Positions 59,927-64,000 of a DNA stretch of 64,000 nucleotides are shown in pieces. Each line of letters begins with the position of its first letter. The first letter of the stretch is position 1. Below the pieces are notes generated by a model that was not told where the DNA came from, ran no database searches, and saw nothing but the letters and a program-made list of their open reading frames with translations. A program made the translations under genes and the position numbers. Source of the stretch: Chelonoidis abingdonii (Eukaryota > Chordata > Testudines > Testudinidae); the NCBI RefSeq assembly GCF_003597395.2, contig NC_133769.1, positions 48,631,106 through 48,695,105 on the forward strand, written 5' to 3'.

Positions 59927-60601
59927 CTAACAGTACAGTCAAGGCAATGTTTAAAGAAAACATATTCACAGCTTGAAACAAGATGAAGGTGTTATGTTCA
60001 ATACAAATCTGTAATATAAATTATGATTCAAAAGACTTCGTGCCTTAAGAATTTCTTACTCAAAAAATTGTTAAAGAAACGTGTTAACCGACTGATTAAA
60101 TCAACCTTTGAAATTAGCAGTGGTCTGGGATAATTTTTTTGTTGTGTCAAACTAACATGATTGTGCTTTCATTTGCAAGAGAGCCATAAATCAAAGCAGC
60201 AGACCCCAAATACATAGAGTGAAGTATTTTGCTTTATCATCAGGACTGACTTAGACAGCCTGTGCTGGCTGCCTCAAGCATTTGAGGTATGCCATCCCAT
60301 TAAAGTTTCTGACTCTGGGCTATTTATTTTGTTCATAGATTCACTGAATTTAAGACCAGAATTGGATCATTAGATCATCTAGTCTAATGGCGGGGGCTCA
60401 GGGCTGGGGCAGGGTATTGGGGGGGGCGAGGTTGCATATCACATTTTACCCACTTACCCCCATATTGTGCACCATAACTTGGGCTAAAACATATTGGCTG
60501 GTTTGTTCCAATGGTAAATCACCCTCACTACTGATGCCTTATTTTCAATTTGAACGTGCCTTGGTTCAGAGTAGTGCCCTGATCTGTTCAGACCTGGCGT
60601 T

Positions 60602-60772
60602 TTCATCCACAGAGCTCAGAGCGGGTCACTGTCATTAGCCCCACTTTGCAGACGGGGAAACGGAGGCACGAACACTGACGGGACCTGTCCGAAGTCAACC
60701 AGCAGAGCAGTGGCGGAGCCCAGAACCAAACCAGGTCTCCTGAGCCCCAGCTCAGTGCTCTGCCCCCCCCAC
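60602..60772 (+). repeat. MIR-like SINE (LSM8 intron 1)
   Basis: CATTAGCCCCACTTTGCAGA, CGGGGAAACGGAGGCACGA, AGCAGTGGCGGAGCCCAGAA and AGGTCTCCTGAGCCCC follow the MIR consensus order. It is CpG-rich because it lies at the edge of the promoter island. Confidence 0.65.
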
Positions 60773-60779
60773 GGCGCTG

Positions 60780-61620
60780 CCCCACGCCAGGCGACACCGG
60801 GAGGTCTCGCTCCCTTTAGGGCACCGTAGGCAGCACTGGCCCAGCCCCCTCCCTGCCGAACCCCACGGTCCGGGAAGGCCGCGGCCTCCATCCCCACCCG
60901 GGCCGAGCCAGTCTGTGTGGTGGGGGAGGGGCCCCCACAAGGGTCTGGGAACAGCAGCCACCACCGACCGCTGAGGCGGGAAGAGAGGGCGCTGTAGACC
61001 CCCTCCCCCCCCAGCACACAACCCCTTCGCGGCGGAAGGATACGGTTGATGTAGTTCTCCAACGCGGAGGTCATGACCGCGACGGCTACGTTCCGCGCGC
61101 AGCTTGCGAGCACCACCGGGGCCGGCAACCGGGTCCCGCGAGACTTCCCGCGCCAAACGTGCACAGATGCACTGGCCTGCCTCAGTGCGCACGCGCAGGA
61201 TTGGGAGAGGCAGAGAGATGTGCGTCGCGCAGCGTTTCACAACTGTGGCCGCCAGGGCTTTCCTGCGGCTACAACAGTTTCCTGGGCGGGGCCAGGCCTG
61301 GCCCCGCCCCCAGGCTGGGACACGAGGCTGAAGAAGGAGCAAGGTGGGGTCTCTGGGGGGATAACGAGGCTTTGGCTTCGGCTCTGCGCTGGCCGGCGGC
61401 GGGACCAGGGCCCCGGCCCGGGCTTCAGTCGCCAGCTCCCAGCTCCAGCGGCGGGGTTTCGGTGCTGACCCCCAGCCATGGGGCTGCAGGCGCCGACCCC
61501 TGGCCGTGCCGCAGCAGGCTCCCCGCGGCTCCGGCCCCCAGCTCCAGGCTCTGGCCGCCGGCCCTGGCTGTGCCACTCCCGCCTCGGCTCTGAGCTCTTG
61601 CCGCGGGCACTGACTCACGG
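60780..61620. promoter_or_regulatory. LSM8: CpG-rich promoter region of LSM8
   Basis: Dense CpG surrounds exon 1. Upstream of the ATG on the minus strand are a TCTCGCGGGA element (61143-61134) like the TCTCGCGAGA core promoter motif and an E2F-like TTCCCGCGCC (61145-61154 on plus). No TATA box was found. Such features are typical of housekeeping genes. The part beyond 61230 belongs to a hAT-like element. Confidence 0.6.
61044..61074 (-). CDS. LSM8: LSM8, coding exon 1
   Basis: The ATG at 61074-61072 begins MTSALENYIN plus the first base of an Arg codon, followed by a GTATCC donor. This short N-terminal helix precedes the Sm fold. The start is chosen by family homology. Its Kozak context has G at -3. 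There is no in-frame ATG upstream near it (61164 is GTG). Most LSm8 homologues begin this way. The 5' UTR extends into the CpG-rich region upstream. Confidence 0.95.
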
Positions 61621-62207
61621 CAGCGGGTGCCAACCCCCGGCTCCAGCTGAGCAGTTGTCGCCCCCCCATCTCCATTGTTGGACTCCTGCCCCTGCATCCA
61701 TCGCTCCATTGCCCCGGGCTCCTGCTGCGACCCCGGCCCCGCATCCATGCCACCATGGCTCCCGTGCCTCCCCCCTCCCGGCCCTGCTCCAACCCTCCAT
61801 CCCGGCTTAATTTGTCCTGGGACTTGCTGAGAAAAGTGATGTTAACAAACATGTAAATATCTCTTTTCATAGCAGACATGCTAGCTGGGAGGCTGTGAAA
61901 ACTGATACTTGTATGTATGTTAAAATCACTTTTCACAGCCTCCAAGCTAGCTATTAAGTGTCCTGTGAAAAGTGTTTGATATTTAACAAACATAAATATC
62001 ACTGTTCACAGTATTATATTTATTGAGTCTGCAAAAAAAGCCCTACACAAATAAATTACAATGATCTGGATATTTATATGTCCATACTCATTTGTTTTTC
62101 CTAAAGTTAATTAAGTATTTTAGGGGGGGAAAATGTGAGTGTGGCCACCAGCAGGAGTTGGTTGCCACATTCTGAGACCACCAACAATTTTGTTGTGAGA
62201 ATCTCTG
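61230..62207. mobile_element. hAT-like element abutting the LSM8 promoter
   Basis: The ends CAGCGTTTCACAAC and the inverse of GTTGTGAGAATCTCTG match the element at 57299-57968 in opposite orientation (GCTACAACAGTTTCCTGGGC versus its inverse at 57.93 kb). The GC-rich interior spans 61250-61800. An extra palindromic segment (61800-62010) has TTTTCACAGCCTCCAAGCTA with an inverse copy. The flanks GCGTCGCG and GGCTAGAG do not match. The 416-residue antisense ORF crossing this region is an artefact. Confidence 0.65.
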
Positions 62208-63094
62208 GGCTAGAGTATCTTTTAGAAAGACATCTTGCTATGATGGAATTATTATGGAGACAATTTAATGTTATGTTTCTCATTGGAGGCAGAATATAAT
62301 TCTCTTTGATACCAGGTGGTCAAAGTTTGGACAAGTGCCAAATGCTGGCCTTGGAGCACCATGTCATGGCCTTGCTCATTTCAGTGTCAGTGTAATACAG
62401 GCAGATAGCAGCTCCTGTCAGGCTTCCTGCTATCTTGATCTCAGTAGCCTAATCATGCCACCTTCAGGGATCAGTCATCTCTGCAGACAGCTGCATTTTA
62501 TACACACTATCTGCAGGTTCTTAGCAAACAGCTACTGTTCCTGTGGCTTGCTTGGCATGACACAGTCACAGTCTGTATCCAGAGCTGGGCAGAGGGACAG
62601 TTACTGGGGCCCTGCCCTTTGCCCCCCGCCATCACACCCTGACTTGGAAGCATTAAAACTCAGCCACTTCTCTCGCCTGCCCAGGACAACCCAGGGCAGG
62701 CTGCAGGCACGCTCCTCCCATCTGCCACCCAGCAGGGGTAGGACTGCAGGGGCACGGAGCTGGCCTTAGGAGACCACGAGCGGTGGGCTGCAGTTGCAGG
62801 CCTGTCACAGTAGCCATTGTGGAGCCCTGGCAGCTCCTTGCCTGGGAGGGACCCACAGCTGCCGCCAACACCTATTTCCTCAATCCTCTCTGCACCACTC
62901 CACCACAGCTACTCTGGCCCGCACGTGCACAGTGAGCATAACCACAAGCATGCCTATCCCATCCATCCTCAAAGCTTTTAAGTGCATGTGCACTGAGGTT
63001 TTCTGGCTCCAACCAGCCGCTGCAAATTCCTGCCCTAAAGCAGCGCGTGATAGGTGTCAGCCCTGCCTGAGCTTTACACAGTTTAATCAGCACA
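62208..63094. other. Intergenic sequence with no supported feature
   Basis: Moderately GC-rich single-copy-looking sequence. The 144-codon frames here (62335-62769, 62794-63228) lack recognisable motifs or splice context. Not annotated as genes. Confidence 0.5.
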
Positions 63095-63232
63095 TGTGCG
63101 GCAGGTTCAACCCCCTAATCCAGTCAAAAGTTATGCAGGAGTTAGTGGGTGAAATTCTAAAGCCTGTGTTATGCAGGAGGTCAGACAAGATGATCATAAT
63201 GCTTCCTTTTAGCTTTAAAAATCTATGAATGA
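63095..63232 (+). repeat. CR1 LINE 3' tail
   Basis: CTGTGTTATGCAGGAGGTCA, GACAAGATGATCATAATG and AAATCTATGAATG follow the CR1 3' end consensus of the TTCTATGA subfamily. Confidence 0.75.
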
Positions 63233-63278
63233 CAGTGTGTTTCATCTCCGAGGCAGTCATCACTTGGTTGCCATATAA

Positions 63279-64000
63279 GGGCTTGGCTACACTGGAGAGT
63301 TGCAGCGCTGGTGATGGGGTTACAGCGCTGCAACTCACTCTGTGTACACACTTGGAAAGCCCAGCCAGCGCTGCAACTCCCTGGCTACAGTGCTGGCTGT
63401 ACACCTGGTCTGCTTGGGGTGTAGCGATTCCAGCGCTGGTGATGCAGCGCTGCTCATCAGATGTGGACACCAAAAGCGCTGTTATTGGCCTCCAGGGTAT
63501 TAGGAGGTATCCCAGCATACCTTTTCGGCCACTGTGCTCATCGTTTCACACTCCACTGCCTAGGCTCAGATGACCCGCCCTTTAAATGCCCCGGGAATTT
63601 TAAAAATCCCCTTCCTGTTTGCTCAGCCAGGTGTGGAGTGCAATCAATCAATCAATCACTGACCATGCCTCCACGCCCCAAACGAGCCCCAGCATGGAGC
63701 ACTTGCGAGCTGCAGGACCTCATCAGTGTTTGGGGTGAGGAAGCTGTGCAGTCACAGCTGCGCTTCAGCCATAGGGGCTCATTTCTAACAGGAAAATGTG
63801 CTTCGCAGACTCACAATGGCCACTAAACTGTGCGGGATGTGTAAGCGACTGCACCACGGTGCCGTTTGGGCACAGAAGCTGGGAATGACCCGCACCCTTT
63901 TCCGTCCTTTCCCACAGCGCCAAAATGGACAAGATGCTCTGTTGGGATTAGCTGCCCACAATGCACCACCTCCCAACAGTGGCTGCAACTGCTGCAAAAA
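63279..64000 (+). mobile_element. PIF/Harbinger-like element with Myb/SANT-like ORF, runs off window end
   Basis: After TAA (63276-63278) the end GGGCTTGGCTACACTGG matches the MITE at 56851. Repeated CAGCGCTGG motifs follow, then a Myb-like reading frame. The right terminus is beyond the window, so length and autonomy are unknown. Confidence 0.6.
63665..63826 (+). pseudogene. Myb/SANT-like (MSANTD-type) accessory protein fragment
   Basis: The ATG at 63665 reads MPPRPKRAPAWSTCELQDLI and SVWGEEAVQSQLRFSHRG, the first helices of the Myb/SANT-like DNA-binding domain (Trp spacing W..E..DLI..W) of Harbinger accessory proteins. The frame then degenerates and stops at 63824-63826, before helix 3. 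Domesticated relatives exist as MSANTD genes, but the truncation argues that this is a transposon remnant. Confidence 0.6.

Larger units (their letters stand above)
55688..61074 (-). other. LSM8: LSM8 gene span (four coding exons, three introns)
   Basis: The coding exons are 61074-61044, 59926-59886, 58490-58363 and 55778-55688, all with GT-AG introns of about 1.1, 1.4 and 2.6 kb. The phases (1, 0, 2) are mutually consistent. LSm8 caps the nuclear LSm2-8 ring that binds the 3' oligo-U end of U6 snRNA and supports U4/U6 assembly and splicing. It distinguishes that ring from the cytoplasmic LSm1-7 decay ring. Introns carry hAT and MITE insertions but none touches an exon. The gene converges on the ANKRD26-like gene. 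Confidence 0.95.

Noticed and set aside
61072..61164. Possible N-terminal extension of LSM8 from an upstream in-frame start at 61164
   Set aside because: The codon there is GTG, not ATG, and LSm8 homologues begin at the ATG used here.
60752..62002. 416-codon minus-strand ORF, the longest in the window
   Set aside because: It spans the LSM8 promoter island and a GC-rich hAT-like element; composition is Arg/Gly/Pro/Ala-rich, it overlaps exon 1 in another frame, and it has no family motif.
62335..63228. Two 144-codon plus-strand ORFs upstream of LSM8
   Set aside because: Cys/Ser/His-rich with no domain, the second running into a CR1 tail; no splice or promoter support.
1..64000. CRISPR arrays, operons, rRNA or canonical tRNA genes
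   Set aside because: None seen; the sequence is vertebrate nuclear DNA, and the only tRNA-like sequences are SINE units in LSM8 intron 3.

Overview
This is a vertebrate nuclear window, most likely from a turtle (Testudines). CR1 LINEs, DIRS-type YR retrotransposons, palindromic hAT and PIF/Harbinger-like elements, and LTR remnants together look like the chelonian repeat landscape. The species call is an inference from repeat character, not from a search. All gene structure below was read from splice signals and reading frames in the sequence.

Two real protein-coding loci are visible, and they converge. (1) The last three coding exons of a plus-strand ANKRD26-family gene (40-286, 35014-35059, 35819-35967) encode the conserved C-terminus and stop. 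A 3' UTR follows to about 37.23 kb. The intron between the first two exons is about 34.7 kb and is packed with transposons. (2) A complete minus-strand LSM8 gene (61074 down to 55688) has four coding exons. All phases agree and give 96 residues, the usual length of this U6 snRNA-binding Sm-like protein. It has a CpG-rich promoter near 61.0-61.6 kb.

Layout: 0.3-1.15 kb, intron. 1.15-9.19 kb, DIRS element 1, carrying two minus-strand LTRs and a 738-bp fold-back element. 9.19-16.9 kb, DIRS element 2, carrying a 2-kb Harbinger-like element, a CR1 tail and an LTR. 20.4-22.6 kb, second Harbinger-like copy. 23.5-24.3 kb, CR1. 24.9-26.6 kb, internally deleted DIRS 3. 28.5-34.4 kb, two hAT elements, a MITE and a DIRS fragment; there is a 192-bp assembly gap at 33767-33958. 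37.2-54.8 kb, intergenic, with CR1, hAT, LTR-like and DIRS fragments. 54.8-61.1 kb, LSM8, with hAT/MITE copies in its introns. 61.2-64.0 kb, a hAT element just upstream of LSM8, a CR1 tail, and a Harbinger-like element with a Myb/SANT-like reading frame running off the end.

The points most worth a second look are: a 369-bp protein-like reading frame with two internal stops inside the 3' UTR of the ANKRD26-like gene; a hammerhead-like core in a dispersed repeat at 19.1 kb; a dense CCAAT-box and RFX X-box cluster in an LTR-like block at 43.1-43.35 kb; a hAT element directly abutting the LSM8 promoter; and the layered DIRS nest, which permits relative dating. I found no convincing wholly new biological system.
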